A stretch of DNA of 64,000 nucleotides from Selenomonas sp. AB3002. Its GTDB lineage: Bacteria; Bacillota; Negativicutes; Selenomonadales; Selenomonadaceae. Shown one piece after another: positions 11,010 to 18,027 of the stretch (positions are counted from its first letter, which is position 1; each line of letters begins with the position of its first letter). The notes beneath the pieces were generated by a model. The model searched no databases. It was not told the origin of the DNA and saw only the letters and a program-made list of their open reading frames with translations. The position numbers and the translations under genes were made by a program. The stretch is from positions 1 through 64,000 of the forward strand of contig NZ_JNIO01000008.1 of assembly GCF_000702545.1 (NCBI RefSeq). The letters run 5' to 3'.

Positions 11010-11438
11010 TTGAATGAGAAAACTAAATTTATTGGGGCGGGCCTTGCTGTTGTGCTTGTTATCCTTGCTCTGGCTGGCACCCTTTGGCTATTGTTCGGAG
11101 ACATCAGAACAGATCCCGGAACAAGTGACCCTGTCAATGAGCGAATTCAAGACCTTGAGAGAGAACAGCAGGAAGCAGCAGGAGCTATTGATGAAGCTAT
11201 CGAAAGAGCTGCAGACAGCCAGGGAACAGCTGCAGACCTCGCGGGGCGAATTGACCATAGTCAGGAACTCACTCACAGTATCTCAATCGCAAACGATGGA
11301 GCTAGAGAGGGAACTGGCAGAGCAGAAGCAGCTATCGGAGAAGCTGCAGAAGCAATTGACAGAGCTGCAGGCCTCGCAGATGAATGCGAAGAACTCATTA
11401 GAAGCAGCGAATCTATATTTGCAAAGTATGACAGATGA
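11010..11438 (+). CDS. Inner-membrane spanin-like protein (copy 1)
   Basis: The same as 50911-51339. It starts with TTG and overlaps the 11014-11550 gene entirely in another frame. Confidence 0.6.
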   Translation: MNEKTKFIGAGLAVVLVILALAGTLWLLFGDIRTDPGTSDPVNERIQDLEREQQEAAGAIDEAIERAADSQGTAADLAGRIDHSQELTHSISIANDGAREGTGRAEAAIGEAAEAIDRAAGLADECEELIRSSESIFAKYDR

Positions 11439-11550
11439 AATCAAAGCAGAGCGGCAGGCCCGGGAAAAGACCGAAAAACGCCTTAGGCAGCAGAAGACCC
11501 TATGGCAGATATTGTCTATTGCGTGTGGAGTGTGGGCTGTGGCGAAGTAA
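11014..11550 (+). CDS. Secreted coiled-coil spanin-like partner (copy 1)
   Basis: The same as 50915-51451. See the copy 2 entry. Confidence 0.65.
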   Translation: MRKLNLLGRALLLCLLSLLWLAPFGYCSETSEQIPEQVTLSMSEFKTLRENSRKQQELLMKLSKELQTAREQLQTSRGELTIVRNSLTVSQSQTMELERELAEQKQLSEKLQKQLTELQASQMNAKNSLEAANLYLQSMTDEIKAERQAREKTEKRLRQQKTLWQILSIACGVWAVAK

Positions 11551-11590
11551 CTTCCTATATATAAATGGCGTACAGTATCAATAGTCTAGA

Positions 11591-11805
11591 AAGTTACACA
11601 CAAGTTACAAAAATGGCGATAATCCCATTAAAATAGTAGCTCCCAGTTCTCCAAGCGCTGATTTATACAGCACGAAGGGAAAGTTACAAAAGCCCGTCAC
11701 CTCAATGGTGGCGGGCTTTTTCAATTCTCTGTAAAGAAATAGTGTATCAATACAGAGGGGTATTTTTTACTCTAAAAGTTACACACAAGTTACGTACAAG
11801 TTACA
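11591..11805. other. attP region: core boundary at 11657 flanked by integrase arm sites
   Basis: The two prophage copies stay collinear up to 11657 and 51558 and then diverge: this copy continues to the integrase, the other to chromosome. So 11657 marks the right edge of the crossover core. The heptamer AAGTTAC occurs at 11591, 11602, 11681, 11776, 11787 and 11798. Within clusters the copies are exactly 11 bp apart, about one helical turn. Two lie left of the core and four right of it, the layout expected of arm-type sites for a lambda-like tyrosine recombinase. The left edge of the core cannot be set because no attL is visible. Confidence 0.72.
11691..11721 (+). terminator. Rho-independent terminator in the attP region
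   Basis: An 11-bp stem (one G-T pair) closes a 5-base loop and is followed by five T residues. It lies between the core and the integrase gene. In the circular or tandem form it would stop rightward lysis transcription from entering the integrase as antisense. Confidence 0.75.
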
Positions 11806-11807
11806 AA

Positions 11808-12830
11808 TCAGATTAGGTTTATAGCTTCAACCAGCTGCTGGATTGTCTTATGGGTATAGACACGATGGGTAATATTGGCGGAGCGGTGGCCGAGAATTAA
11901 CTGCATGGTTTTCAAGTCAACCTTTGCGTTATCCAGCAGGGAAGCGCAAGTGTGACGGCCATCACCAGGCAAGTGTTCAGTGGGCAGGCCCATTATGATG
12001 GGAGACCTCTCCCAGATATGGTCACGGAGCCTGTCATAGGTTTTCATTGGCTTTCCGTCACGGCTATCAATGACCAGGTATTCGTTATCAGGACTATACA
12101 TTTCGGCAATGAAGGGGAATATCTTCTCTGCTATGGGAATGGCCCGGTTTTTGCCGGCGGGGGTTTTCAGGCCACCCATCATATACCTTTCGTCCAGGTG
12201 TACGTCTGCTACCTTGATTTTCAATAGCTCAGTGGGGCGCAGGCCGGTATAGGACAGGATGAGCGCGAACCTGGCACCTTCATCATCAGTGTGCTGCCAG
12301 AGTAGGGCCAGTTCTGCATCAGTGAAAGGATTGTGCATGTCGCTATCCTCAGAGGGCGGCAGCTCCACGGTGGTGGCCACATTGGCTGTCACCAGCTCCA
12401 AATCAATGGCGAAGTTGCAGAGTTTGTTGCATAACGTCTTGATATTCTTCTTTGTGGAATACCCCAACTCACACGCATCCACCTCTCCCTGAATGTGGCG
12501 CTTGCGGATATCCACAAAGGCCATTTTATGAAGATGGGGGACACGCTTATAGGCGGCCTTGTAGCAGTTTGGAATATCCCCGGAATACTTATTCTCTCCC
12601 CAGCGCTCATATAGTTCGGCAAAAGTGACCTTGTGGCTGTCCAGATCATAAGGATTTTCGTTGTACGCCATAAGGGCCGCAATGGCCTCAGTACGTTTGG
12701 CGTAATATCCCAGGTACTTTTGTATCTGCCTGCCATCATCTGTCCAGCCGGCTGTGACCCGGACAGCGTAAGGCTTGCGCCTTTTGCCGGGCAATTTGGT
12801 GACGCTCCCGGAAGAATTTGGCAATCTCAT
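11808..12830 (-). CDS. int: Phage tyrosine recombinase (integrase)
   Basis: A 340-residue site-specific recombinase that would insert and excise the phage at the att sites next to its 3' end. The catalytic region shows Arg198 in TGLRPTELL, Arg292 and His293 in GRHTCASLL, LGHR at 313-316 and the nucleophile Tyr325 in THRVYTH. An N-terminal arm-binding segment and a SAM-like core-binding segment (about 65-150) fit the family. One oddity: the usual His three residues before Arg292 (HxxR motif) is Gly289 here. The gene is transcribed toward the att site, and its 3' end abuts three AAGTTAC arm repeats. An ATG start at the 12830 end gives a normal family length. Confidence 0.93.
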   Translation of the reverse strand: MRLPNSSGSVTKLPGKRRKPYAVRVTAGWTDDGRQIQKYLGYYAKRTEAIAALMAYNENPYDLDSHKVTFAELYERWGENKYSGDIPNCYKAAYKRVPHLHKMAFVDIRKRHIQGEVDACELGYSTKKNIKTLCNKLCNFAIDLELVTANVATTVELPPSEDSDMHNPFTDAELALLWQHTDDEGARFALILSYTGLRPTELLKIKVADVHLDERYMMGGLKTPAGKNRAIPIAEKIFPFIAEMYSPDNEYLVIDSRDGKPMKTYDRLRDHIWERSPIIMGLPTEHLPGDGRHTCASLLDNAKVDLKTMQLILGHRSANITHRVYTHKTIQQLVEAINLI

Positions 12831-12938
12831 AAAATCACCGTCCCTTTTTTGTTTGATAGTGGGACAGGCTGCAGAGAGTGGGCTATAATATCCTTAGGTT
12901 GTTTCTCTGCGAGCCTATCGGTCATGAGGTTCGTACAA

Positions 12939-12972
12939 AGCCCCAGCAAATCTCCACTGCTGGGGCTTTTTG
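12939..12972. terminator. Hairpin terminator upstream of int
   Basis: A perfect 10-bp stem, AGCCCCAGCA with its complement at 12958-12967, is followed by a T run on the plus strand. It lies between the integrase start and the repressor end. Confidence 0.7.
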
Positions 12973-13015
12973 CTTAGATGGATGGAGGGTATTGGCATAA
13001 CTTCCTTTCTTAAAA

Positions 13016-13050
13016 GAGCCGCCTATGGCTGTGGGCGGCTCTTTTCTTTT
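13016..13050. terminator. Bidirectional terminator after the repressor gene
   Basis: An 8-bp GAGCCGCC stem is flanked by a T-rich run on the right and an A run on the left, so it can end transcription on both strands. On the minus strand it follows the repressor stop by about 50 bases. Confidence 0.7.
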
Positions 13051-13102
13051 GGGAATTGGAAAATAATGGCGGGGTCGTCTGTTTTGGCAGGCGGCTCTTT
13101 TG

Positions 13103-13606
13103 TTATGCCCTTTTGGGCGCGGTATCTTCTGAGGGGGGCTGCTTGCCTTGAGCGCCAGCGGCGTGGATATCCTGCAGCTCCTTGCGGTAGGCCTCCACCT
13201 CTGCTTCAATGTCGCTGCCTGGGGGCGGGGCTTCCTTCCCCTGGATGGCATCGGCCAGCATGGTGACATATTTGAGCATCTGCCGCCGTTCCTCTGCTGG
13301 CAGGGTGAGGAAGAAGCGGGCAAGGTTTTGCTCTGCCTGATTCAGATTGAACTCTTTGGCGAAGTTGGCGAACAGGGAGTTTTCCGGGGAATCGTACATA
13401 TCCCCCTCACCGTCCACCAGCCATGCGCGGCGCACGTTGAACTTTTCGCAGATCAGCTTGATGTTTTGGTCGGTGACGGTGCCCCCGCGCTCCATCTTGC
13501 CTATGGCACCGCCACCAAGGCCGATTTTTTCGCCAAAAGTTGCCTGGTTATACCTTAGTGACTTGCGTAAAACCTCTATACGAGTGTTGATATTTGACGT
13601 TTCCAT
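13103..13606 (-). CDS. CI-like phage repressor (XRE family HTH)
   Basis: 167 residues with an N-terminal XRE helix-turn-helix at about residues 8-60 (NQATFGEKIGLGGGAIGKMERG). There is no C-terminal LexA/CI peptidase domain; the rest is helical and charged. The family represses early lytic promoters to keep lysogeny. The gene is divergent from the early genes that begin at 13864. The intergenic region holds four ACTGAGT sites, likely its operators. Without a peptidase domain, induction by RecA-stimulated self-cleavage is unlikely, so another antirepression route is inferred. A CACCTCCTTT stretch (AAAGGAGGTG on the minus strand) just upstream of the ATG is the ribosome-binding site. Confidence 0.85.
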   Translation of the reverse strand: METSNINTRIEVLRKSLRYNQATFGEKIGLGGGAIGKMERGGTVTDQNIKLICEKFNVRRAWLVDGEGDMYDSPENSLFANFAKEFNLNQAEQNLARFFLTLPAEERRQMLKYVTMLADAIQGKEAPPPGSDIEAEVEAYRKELQDIHAAGAQGKQPPSEDTAPKRA

Positions 13607-13641
13607 AAATATTTTTCACCTCCTTTGAAAAATATTTTATA

Positions 13642-13743
13642 TTACTGAGTGACATAAATCAAGATAAATATCTTGACATAAGTAACTGAGTGATTTAATA
13701 TAGCTGTATAAAGATTACTGAGTTACAAAAACTGTAACTGAGT
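13642..13743. promoter_or_regulatory. Four-copy operator cluster (T[TA]ACTGAGT)
   Basis: The nonamer T-T/A-ACTGAGT occurs at 13642, 13683, 13715 and 13735, all in the same orientation. Its ACT-G-AGT core is itself a short palindrome. The cluster fills the divergent promoter region between the repressor and the early gene. Repeated short dyads here are what CI/Cro-type proteins bind. Binding by the 13103-13606 protein is inferred from position. Confidence 0.68.
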
Positions 13744-13750
13744 TTGCGAA

Positions 13751-13839
13751 CTGGCCCTAAAGGGCCAGTATAGCACTATTCTAAGAATAGTGCTATACTG
13801 GCCCTAAAGGGCCAGTATAGCACTATTCTTAGAATAGTG
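13751..13839. repeat. Large compound palindrome in the early promoter region
   Basis: CTGGCCCTAAAGGGCCAG (13751-13768) is followed by a 29-bp perfect palindrome centred at 13783 (TATAGCACTATTCT with its complement), then the same 18-mer again (13798-13815), then most of the 29-mer again. Positions 13751-13815 form one 65-bp near-perfect palindrome; the whole is also a 47-bp direct repeat. It can extrude as a cruciform or form strong RNA hairpins just before the first early gene. Confidence 0.85.
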
Positions 13840-13863
13840 GCGCTGACGGAAAGGAGGGGGCGG

Positions 13864-14124
13864 ATGGTATTTGAGGGGATACCGAACTATTACCATGAGG
13901 ATAAAGTCACCCGCATAGTAGGGGATGGAATCCTGCAGGAGTGGTATGGAACCATCAAGACAGAAGAAGGGGGCCTTGCGTGCTCCAAATGTCATGAAGC
14001 ATACAAGGCCAAAACGGTTTTTGCTATTCATGGAGAAGAAAGACAGACACTTGTCTACCGTTGCGAGTGTGGCAATTACCGTATTTCCATCACTCACAAG
14101 CCGGATACTGACCCCTTACGTTGA
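13864..14124 (+). CDS. Small zinc-ribbon early protein
   Basis: 86 residues. Cysteine pairs CSKC and CECG suggest a zinc ribbon in the C-terminal half. It is the first gene of the rightward early operon, directly after the palindrome. ATG 13864 is chosen because GGAGGGGG lies five bases upstream; an in-frame GTG at 13837 is inside the palindrome and less likely. I do not recognise the family. Its first position suggests a role in early regulation, but this is only positional. Confidence 0.6.
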   Translation: MVFEGIPNYYHEDKVTRIVGDGILQEWYGTIKTEEGGLACSKCHEAYKAKTVFAIHGEERQTLVYRCECGNYRISITHKPDTDPLR

Positions 14125-14340
14125 ATCCCATTCATCTATTCCTGTAGGGGTATCAATGGGGAGTGGGATATTATCCCAGGTGCTTTCACCCGTATGTTGC
14201 GTGTAGACATCATCTGCCGCCGCATGGGGGGCATGGTAACGGCCTAAAATTTCGCCATTCAGTCGCAAGGTGTAGCGACCATCTTCCAGCTGAATAGTGA
14301 AAAGGCCGGCAGGACTATCATAGAAGAACATTTCAATCAC
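14116..14340 (-). CDS. Small conserved-looking protein on the minus strand
   Basis: 74 residues, antisense to its neighbours and overlapping the previous gene's end by nine bases. A strong ribosome-binding site (AAAAGGAGGTGATTGAA before the ATG, read on the minus strand) and a compositionally normal protein with a SPAGLFTIQLEDGRYTLRLNG stretch argue that it is real. The sequence suggests a small beta-rich fold. Function unknown. An oppositely oriented gene inside an early operon may be expressed in the lysogen. Confidence 0.62.
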   Translation of the reverse strand: MIEMFFYDSPAGLFTIQLEDGRYTLRLNGEILGRYHAPHAAADDVYTQHTGESTWDNIPLPIDTPTGIDEWDST

Positions 14341-14406
14341 CTCCTTTTTATGGGGGAGGTATTCGACAGGGGGCGGGGCGTTCCTGCCATGGAAGGGAGG
14401 ATGCCT

Positions 14407-14907
14407 ATGGGCAAAAGAGCATTAGGTGTGTCGATACGTGAGAAAGCAGACGGCACGAAAGTTTACATAGTCAGATGGGAAGAATATGGCGGTGAAGAGA
14501 GACAATGCAAGAGCAGGGAATTCCCCCGCCCGGAGCTGGAGGGCACACTGGAAGCATTTGGACAGTTTATCCCCTACCTGTGCCTTATCCCCGCAAGCAG
14601 AATCAACTATACCACCATAGCCGGTGCCAGCATCAAATATCCTAAGGCTGGCAACCCCACTCTGACCCTGGGCGTGAGCCTGGGACTGGAGAACGGCCTG
14701 GACTTCGACTTTGAATCCCCGGCGGTGCCTCTCCACATGGAGAAATACACGCTGGAGAACGCCCAGACCTGGGCAGAGAAATGCAGCGCCGTGGCAAAGC
14801 TCCTCTGTGATGAAATCATACTCTACGCAGAGGGCAAGCGTGCCCAGCAACAATTGGAATTTGAACAGAAAGAAGAATCTGAAAAGGAAGAGGGAGGCGA
14901 TAACTGA
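14407..14907 (+). CDS. Uncharacterised early phage protein
   Basis: 166 residues with a Glu/Lys-rich C-terminal tail (EFEQKEESEKEEGGDN). ATG 14407 follows GGGAGG by six bases; upstream in-frame starts overlap that box. The N-terminal part alternates short strands and helices, with no catalytic motif that I recognise. It is followed at once by a 58-codon gene that shares its stop region. Confidence 0.6.
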   Translation: MGKRALGVSIREKADGTKVYIVRWEEYGGEERQCKSREFPRPELEGTLEAFGQFIPYLCLIPASRINYTTIAGASIKYPKAGNPTLTLGVSLGLENGLDFDFESPAVPLHMEKYTLENAQTWAEKCSAVAKLLCDEIILYAEGKRAQQQLEFEQKEESEKEEGGDN

Positions 14908-15083
14908 TGTATGTGTCCACAGAAGATGCCCTGCGTGAAGCATTGAAGAACGAACAGGCCCGCCGGGAAACCATGGAAGTCATCGAGGCTATTCGCAAAA
15001 TGGGCGGGGAGGCTACCATTCTGAGGCTGGCAGGTGCCATACTCACCGCCACGCCCCTGAACTTCAAGAGCGCCACGGCCTAA
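14907..15083 (+). CDS. Small helical early protein (58 aa)
   Basis: Begins MYVSTEDALREALKNEQ and is mostly predicted helix. Its ATG overlaps the preceding stop (coupled translation, with GGGAGG upstream). No known family recognised. Confidence 0.5.
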   Translation: MYVSTEDALREALKNEQARRETMEVIEAIRKMGGEATILRLAGAILTATPLNFKSATA

Positions 15084-15096
15084 GGGAGGGAGCGCT

Positions 15097-15333
15097 ATGA
15101 TCAGAAAAATCATGCCGGAGCTGGCAGCCTCCATGATGGGCAAGGGGCCGCAATTTATCCGCATCGGCTTGCAGAGAAACCTCCTGCCCTTCGGCCAGGC
15201 GGTGCCCACTGGCACCACCGGCAGGAAACCGAAATTCTCTTACTACATCAGCCCCAAATTATTTATGGAGTACACAGGATTCACTGAAGCACAAATCAGG
15301 GAAGCAGCAGCCAAGGGAGGCTATTCCCTCTGA
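15097..15333 (+). CDS. Small basic early protein (78 aa)
   Basis: A GGGAGG box lies eight bases before the ATG. The protein is basic with a central FSYYISPKLFMEYTGF stretch and a helical end. It sits before the replication gene. Function unknown. Confidence 0.5.
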   Translation: MIRKIMPELAASMMGKGPQFIRIGLQRNLLPFGQAVPTGTTGRKPKFSYYISPKLFMEYTGFTEAQIREAAAKGGYSL

Positions 15334-15469
15334 CCGGCAGGCAAATCGGAGGGCGGTGTTTTGCACCGCTTTCCGGGCTTGTTTAAGGAATTAGTATTAC
15401 GACAAATATCCTGTATAACCATGCAGAAATCAAGGAATCTCACAGCCAAAAACAGATGGAGAAACAGCC

Positions 15470-16294
15470 ATGGCCTACATGAAGAAAAGGTGGGTATCCC
15501 ACGATAAAAGTATTTTCATAGAGGACAAGTACCACTCCCTCCGGGCTATGCCAAAGAATCCTCTGGTGAGAGAGAGGAGGAGGCCCAGGGCAGGAGGCAG
15601 CACAACCGAAACCCAGGAGAAGATAAACCTCAGACACAGGACGGAGAAACTGACCCGCCTAATAATGGACAATTTCAAGCCCGGGGATTGGTGGGCCTCC
15701 TTTACTCTGTCTGAAAAAGTCCCTGTGGAGAGATTCAAGGCAGAGTACGCGAAGATGATCAGAAATCTGCGCACCTTCTATAAGAAGCACGGGCAGGATT
15801 TGAAATACATAGCCGTACACGAAAACATCACAGGCAAGGGCAGGCTCCATGGCCATATCATTCTCCCTTTCCTGCCGGGGGTGCCCTTCCCCCAGATGAA
15901 GGCCGAAATGGAAAAGGCATGGGGGCTGGGAGATTGTCACTTCAAGCCCTATGAGGCCCGGGCCATGGACGCGGCAAGATTGGCGGCCTACATGACAAAA
16001 GAAGACGTGCTGACCACCAAACTGAATGCGAAAGCCCAGGCGGTGAAGGCGGGGCTGGATGTGAAGAAGCTGGATGCAGAGATAAAAGAAATCAAGTCAA
16101 AGCGTTCCCGCATCTGCCCCAGCAAGAACCTTATCCGCACCAGGGCTGTCACCCAGCAGATAACCCGCCATGATACCTACAGCGACAAAATCAAAGCCCC
16201 AAAAGGCTACCATGTCGTAAAGGAATTGAGTTACAACGGCTATACAATAGACGGCTACCCCTACCAGCACGCTGTCTATGAGCGTGACGGGTAG
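15470..16294 (+). CDS. Rolling-circle-type replication initiator (HUH endonuclease-like)
   Basis: 274 residues. GRLHGHII (His127-Gly-His129) fits the metal-binding HxH motif of HUH nickases, and AAYMTKED (Tyr174, Lys177) fits their YxxK nucleophile motif at the usual spacing. HUH proteins nick one strand at an origin and start rolling-circle replication, as P2 gpA does. The gene ends directly before five DnaA boxes and precedes RecU and SSB genes, which supports a replication role. The central residue of the HUH triad is Gly rather than hydrophobic, so the assignment is good but not certain. A lysine-rich helical segment follows the Tyr motif. Confidence 0.72.
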   Translation: MAYMKKRWVSHDKSIFIEDKYHSLRAMPKNPLVRERRRPRAGGSTTETQEKINLRHRTEKLTRLIMDNFKPGDWWASFTLSEKVPVERFKAEYAKMIRNLRTFYKKHGQDLKYIAVHENITGKGRLHGHIILPFLPGVPFPQMKAEMEKAWGLGDCHFKPYEARAMDAARLAAYMTKEDVLTTKLNAKAQAVKAGLDVKKLDAEIKEIKSKRSRICPSKNLIRTRAVTQQITRHDTYSDKIKAPKGYHVVKELSYNGYTIDGYPYQHAVYERDG

Positions 16295-16305
16295 ACAATA
16301 TAAAG

Positions 16306-16378
16306 TTATTCACAGGATAAAGGCTTATTCACAGTTTTATCCACAGAATAAACAGAGTTATTCACATACTTATCCACA
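16306..16378 (+). promoter_or_regulatory. Cluster of five DnaA boxes: candidate phage replication origin
   Basis: TTATTCACA at 16306, 16325 and 16358, and TTATCCACA at 16337 and 16370, all match TTATNCACA and point the same way. Spacings are 19, 12, 21 and 12 bp. The 98-bp gap holding them is AT-rich and separates the HUH Rep gene from a GTG-started gene. DnaA boxes next to a Rep gene are typical of plasmid and phage origins that borrow host DnaA. Confidence 0.85.
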
Positions 16379-16392
16379 AAGGAGGCAAAGCC

Positions 16393-16731
16393 GTGACCCG
16401 TTACTACTGCAAGGATGAAAAATGCAAGCTATCCCACAAAAAGCGGCCTATCTGTTGCTGGTATTGCCCTAATTTCGCCTGGTGCAAGGACACGGGCGTG
16501 ATAGGAGACTGCCATTACCAGACCTGTGGCAAATGTGAGCGGGTATCAGACCACCATTGGCGCTATTTCAGGTACATTCAAGAAATATCTCTGACATGGC
16601 TGGTGGGATTGAGTACGAAACTTTATCCCGTGCGCAAATGCCTGAAAAAGAAAATCCTGAGGGGGAAGAAATATGAGGCTAAGAGGAATCGGCGGAATAG
16701 AGTCGCCACACACCACACGCCGCTGGCATGA
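16393..16731 (+). CDS. Cysteine-rich small protein
   Basis: 112 residues, with at least ten Cys in the first 60 (CCWYCPNF and CGKC motifs), so probably a metal-binding knuckle. It starts with GTG after a perfect AAAGGAGG box that also borders the last DnaA box. The C-terminal part is very basic (KCLKKKILRGKKYEAKRNRR). Possibly a nucleic-acid-binding protein of the replication module; family not recognised. Confidence 0.65.
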   Translation: MTRYYCKDEKCKLSHKKRPICCWYCPNFAWCKDTGVIGDCHYQTCGKCERVSDHHWRYFRYIQEISLTWLVGLSTKLYPVRKCLKKKILRGKKYEAKRNRRNRVATHHTPLA

Positions 16732-16834
16732 GCCAAAGACCTACTGGAATCCAAAGAAGGACTTTCACATCATGACCAAGGAGGAGTTTTGCCGGAAACT
16801 GAGGGAGGATTTAGATGCCAGACGCAGGGCGTAG
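16673..16834 (+). CDS. Small basic protein (53 aa)
   Basis: Overlaps the end of the previous gene by 59 bases in another frame and ends 20 bases into recU-like. The C-terminal part (YWNPKKDFHIMTKEEFCRKL) reads like a normal phage protein, with a strongly charged helix after it. A weak GGGGGAAG box precedes it. Confidence 0.45.
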   Translation: MRLRGIGGIESPHTTRRWHEPKTYWNPKKDFHIMTKEEFCRKLREDLDARRRA

Positions 16835-17369
16835 CTACATCAGCAGAGTGAACAACAGCCAGGGCCGAATTATGGAAGACATGATAATGGGGGCGGCAAG
16901 GAAGTATGAACAGGAGGGCCGTCTGGTGCTGCACAAGGAAAGCGAACCTTTCCGCGTGGTGAAGAATCTTGACCGTGCCCGGGGGCGGGCAGAGGTGCAA
17001 TTCGTCGCTAGGGCGCACCCCGATTTCATTGGCTGCCTCAGGGGAGGCCGTCTTATCGCCATAGAAGCCAAGTATACCCAGACAGACCGCATAAAGTACA
17101 GCGCCGTCACCGAAACACAGGCGGAAATCCTCACCAAATACTATAAGGCGGGGGCGGGTGCTTTTATCTGCTGTGGCATAGGCAAGGGATACGAACTAAA
17201 GTATTTTATGGTGCCCTGGGCAACATGGATCTACATGAAGGAAATCTATGGCCATAAGTACGCCACGGCTGAGGATTTGAACCCCTATGAGGTGAAGGCC
17301 GATATGGTGATTCATTTCCTCGACTACATAGGCCCCAGCGGTGCAAGGCTGGAAGACCTGATGGCATAG
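16815..17369 (+). CDS. RecU-like Holliday junction resolvase
   Basis: 184 residues. PDFIGCLRGG (Asp70), AIEAKY (Glu84, Lys86) and TETQAEIL (Gln102) form the PDDEXK-type nuclease core seen in RecU and phage relatives. The family cuts four-way DNA junctions during recombination and replication. It is shorter than host RecU and lies with the HUH Rep and SSB genes. A GGGAGG box precedes the ATG. It could be another PDDEXK nuclease of the same superfamily. Confidence 0.72.
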   Translation: MPDAGRSYISRVNNSQGRIMEDMIMGAARKYEQEGRLVLHKESEPFRVVKNLDRARGRAEVQFVARAHPDFIGCLRGGRLIAIEAKYTQTDRIKYSAVTETQAEILTKYYKAGAGAFICCGIGKGYELKYFMVPWATWIYMKEIYGHKYATAEDLNPYEVKADMVIHFLDYIGPSGARLEDLMA

Positions 17370-17414
17370 CCACGCCTGCCGGAAACAATCACATGACCAA
17401 AAGGAGAAACAACC

Positions 17415-18014
17415 ATGAACAACTACCTTTCAAAGCCGGAAAAAGTCAGCATGACGCGGATTATGCTGCTGGTGGACTTGCTCGACCAGGTAATAGCAGA
17501 CTACCAGAAGGCCAAGGGTGTGGATGCGGAATTTATGAAAGACCTTCGCACCTGTCGCACCTGGGGCAAGAAAGCCATCAAACGGCGCTATGATTTCCTC
17601 GACCTCGACGCAGCCAAGGACTTCACCCGGCACATTCACCACATGGACATCATCTTTGTGCCAAACGACAAGGCCCAGCACTACTACAAGATAGTGCAGG
17701 ACATGGCGGGGGCTATCTGCATGAACGCTGATGACTTCGCCAAGCTCTATTCCGGCTTTATCCCCAAGACCTGTGGCAAATGCCATAAGAAAGCCTGGAA
17801 GAAATGCCTGATCCGCGAGATTTTCCGAAAGTACGGCGTGGAGACAGTCAACAACAATGCCAAGAACTGCCCCTATAGCTACCTTGAAGCGGGCATAGAT
17901 TTGGAAGAGTGGGCCAAGGAATGGGCCAAGGCCAACGGCATGAAGTATGATTCAGAAAATATGTGGGAATCAGACGGAGAAGTTCATGAGACCCCGGAGG
18001 AAGCTGCTGTCTGA
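17415..18014 (+). CDS. Phage protein resembling DUF5651
   Basis: 199 residues. The first 130 are helical (MNNYLSKPEKVSMTRIMLL and following), then TCGKC with a later Cys before an RE pair suggests a small metal site. The overall pattern resembles the DUF5651 proteins common in Firmicutes phages; this is from memory. An AAAGGAG box lies ten bases upstream. Function unknown. Confidence 0.6.
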   Translation: MNNYLSKPEKVSMTRIMLLVDLLDQVIADYQKAKGVDAEFMKDLRTCRTWGKKAIKRRYDFLDLDAAKDFTRHIHHMDIIFVPNDKAQHYYKIVQDMAGAICMNADDFAKLYSGFIPKTCGKCHKKAWKKCLIREIFRKYGVETVNNNAKNCPYSYLEAGIDLEEWAKEWAKANGMKYDSENMWESDGEVHETPEEAAV

Positions 18015-18027
18015 GGGAGGGGCGCAC

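Larger units (their letters stand above)
1..11657. repeat. Second copy of prophage right end (duplicate of 39868-51558)
   Basis: This stretch repeats 39868-51558 in the same order and orientation. The offset between copies grows from 39867 at position 106 to 39870 at 832, 39871 at 1672, 39875 near 2764, 39894 at 4998, 39899 at 5852, 39900 at 7319, and then stays at 39901 from 8015 to 11657. About 34 bases are therefore missing from this copy, all before position 7741, mostly one base at a time in G, C or A runs. The differences I saw are indels, with almost no substitutions. That pattern suggests sequencing or assembly error at a contig edge rather than mutation. The right end joins the integrase region instead of chromosome, as in a tandem lysogen, a concatemer or a circular phage form. 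Confidence 0.93.

Noticed and set aside
11591-11657. Attachment core inside a tRNA or tmRNA gene
   Set aside because: I tried to fit the junction sequence on both strands to tRNA arms and the tmRNA 3' end and found no match.
13751-13839. CRISPR array
   Set aside because: Only two units and the intervening sequence is itself palindromic and repeated, not unique spacers.
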